From the NCBI GenBank assembly GCA_036939355.1, contig JALLAP010000417.1, positions 1 to 18,429 on the forward strand: 18,429 nucleotides of DNA, read 5' to 3'. This DNA comes from Thalassiosira profunda. Taxonomy: Eukaryota > Bacillariophyta > Thalassiosirophyceae > Thalassiosirales > Thalassiosiraceae. Below the pieces are notes generated by a model. The model saw only the letters and a program-made list of their open reading frames with translations, ran no database searches and was not told where the DNA came from. Below, piece by piece: positions 17,127-18,429 of this stretch (within the stretch, counting starts at the first letter, position 1; every line of letters begins with the position of its first letter). Position numbers and translations under genes: made by a program.

Positions 17127-18429
17127 ATGGACACGCCTCACGCAGAGCCCAAGGCGATCTCGTTGCTGAGCGACCACTCACCCGCTGCCGCGGCAGCGAG
17201 ATCCGGCCCCGGCCATGAGCGGGCCAAGCCGCCCTTCCGCAACGGCGGCCCCAAGCTCACCCTCTCCTCCCACAACCGCCCCGAGGCGGCCGTGCGGTTC
17301 ACCGACGCCCCGCAAACGCGCCTCATCCACACCAAGTACGAGCTCCTCGATCCCTCGAGGTGCCGGACGCTCGGGCACGGGGCCTCGTCCACCGTCCGAC
17401 TGGCCTACCGGCGGTCCGACGGCCGGCCCGTGGCCGTCAAGACGATCGCCAAGCACGACGCCCTCGGCTTGTGGAGCAAGACGAACCGGTGGCGCCTCGG
17501 CGCGAGGGACAGCCTGTCCTCGCCGCGGGACGCCGCCGGGGAGATGCGGCGGCAGGTCAAGGCGGCGCCCCGGCTGGACGAGGTGGACGTCCTGACCTCG
17601 CTTAAGGGCAGCTGCCCGAACGTCGTGCAGCTCCTGGACGTGTACGAGACGCACCAGGAGGTGCAGTTGGTTCTGGAATATTGCGAGGGGGGAGACTTGT
17701 TCGACTGCATCAAGACGAGAAAGCAGCTGGAGGAGCATCACGCGTCGGACGTGGACGGGCCTCTCATTCACGGTAGCTTCACCGAGGGGGAGACGTCCAT
17801 GGTCGCCAAGACCATGCTGGACGTGTTGAATACGCTCCACTCCAGGCACATTGTGAGTGTGGTACTTTTTGCAATGCAACATTCAGTTTTCTGATGCCGT
17901 GCGCTCACATCTGTGCTCCTTTCCCCCTCCCATTCCAGGTTCACCGGGACATCAAACCGGAAAACATCCTCCTGGTGGATGCCGATGAGGGCATGGACCA
18001 TCTTGGTACAGTCAAGCTGACCGACTTTGGCCTCGCCCGGCAGCTGCACGATGACAGCGAAGGGAGTGATAACGACGACGAGATTTCTGTGAAGCAGAGG
18101 AGCCGGGCTTACAGCCGCGTGGGATCGGACTACTACGCCGCCCCGGAAGTGCAGATGGGATCGGGGTACGACACGCCCGTCGACATCTACTCCCTCGGCG
18201 TCACTCTCTACGTGATGCTGGTTGGCACTCCTCCTTCCTCGACCTCCTTCTTCAAGTCCGAAGACGGAGACTTCTCCGACGAAGAGGCAAGCTGCGTTGC
18301 TTCCGTCTCCGAGGAAAGCTCCCAAGCGAGCTCATGTTCGATGCCCGAGCTGTTTCCCGCCGAGCTTCACATCTCGTCCCTGGCCCAAGATCTCGTCTCC
18401 AAAATGATCCATCCCAATCCCGACAAGAG
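17127..18429 (+). CDS. Ser/Thr protein kinase, 3' end beyond window, two exons seen
   Basis: Phosphorylates Ser/Thr on unknown substrates; the C-lobe suggests CAMK-like affinity. Exon 1 is 17127-17852 and intron 17853-17938 (86 bp) runs from GTGAGT to CCAG. Exon 2 is open to the window edge. Residues 1-70 are disordered. Then come the Gly-rich loop LGHGASSTV (82-90), VAVK with Lys-105 and likely helix-C Glu-152. The hinge is LVLEYCEGGDLFD, followed by HRDIKPEN (Asp-246, Asn-251), DFG (271-273), VGSDYYAAPE (303-312) and DIYSLGVTLYVMLVGTPP. All catalytic residues are present, so it should be active. Odd points are a ~40-residue Arg/Ser-rich insert between the VAVK lysine and helix C, an acidic insert in the activation segment (DDSEGSDNDDE), and a Ser-rich acidic insert after GTPP. 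The ATG at 17127 is the first in frame after an upstream AT-rich leader. Confidence 0.88.

Noticed and set aside
17178..17882. 234-codon minus-strand frame opposite the kinase
   Set aside because: The plus strand carries a full set of kinase motifs in the same interval, and the antisense product shows no domain.
1..18429. CRISPR array, rRNA, tRNA or bacterial operon
   Set aside because: No regularly spaced short repeats, no cloverleaf or rRNA-like sequence was noticed on either strand, and genes with spliceosomal introns rule out a bacterial origin.

Overview
The window is nuclear DNA of a eukaryote, most probably a centric diatom (Thalassiosira-like) or a close stramenopile alga. It has compact genes on both strands with short gaps and small GT-AG introns of 76-104 bp whose donors are almost all GTGAGT. 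One secretory-pathway leader ends in an ASAFAP-like motif of the kind used for complex plastids. Single N bases flanked by duplicated contig ends mark it as draft assembly. The organism is inferred from these traits; no marker gene identifies it.

Layout, left to right. 263-2300 (+) is a large low-complexity membrane protein. 2785-3880 (+) is a secreted cysteine-rich protein. 4063-4623 (-) is a small charged, helical protein. 4746-5704 (-) is a mitochondrial carrier family protein, divergent from 5950-6409 (+), a small Gly-rich membrane protein that may be Tim17-like. 6512-8431 (-) is an ankyrin-repeat protein fused to a SAM-methyltransferase-like domain. It is divergent from 8709-9679 (+), a second and unrelated SAM-methyltransferase whose frame is broken twice. 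10040-12692 (+) is a three-exon mitochondrial 2-oxoacid dehydrogenase E1 in which alpha and beta subunits form one chain. It converges on 13696-14831 (-), an unrecognised protein built on a repeated Trp/Cys/His motif. 15272-15867 (+) is a putatively plastid-targeted protein with one frame break. 16083-16427 (+) is a doubtful ORF beside a decayed repeat. 17127-18429 (+) is a Ser/Thr protein kinase cut by the window end.

The clearest structural event is an 855-bp direct tandem duplication (12136-12990 / 12991-13845) covering the 3' ends of the two convergent genes. Each gene keeps one complete copy at the outer edge and the inner copies are 3' fragments. I see one base difference between the copies. 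Three smaller repeats (72, 72 and 62 bp), each split by one N, look like unmerged contig overlaps; two of them break real reading frames.

The genes do not form one pathway. Two shared themes are mitochondrial function (carrier, possible Tim17-like protein, E1 dehydrogenase) and methyl transfer (the divergent methyltransferase pair). I found no CRISPR array, rRNA, tRNA or recognisable transposase. The best candidates for undescribed biology are the W-x3-C-x2-H repeat protein and the ankyrin-methyltransferase fusion.
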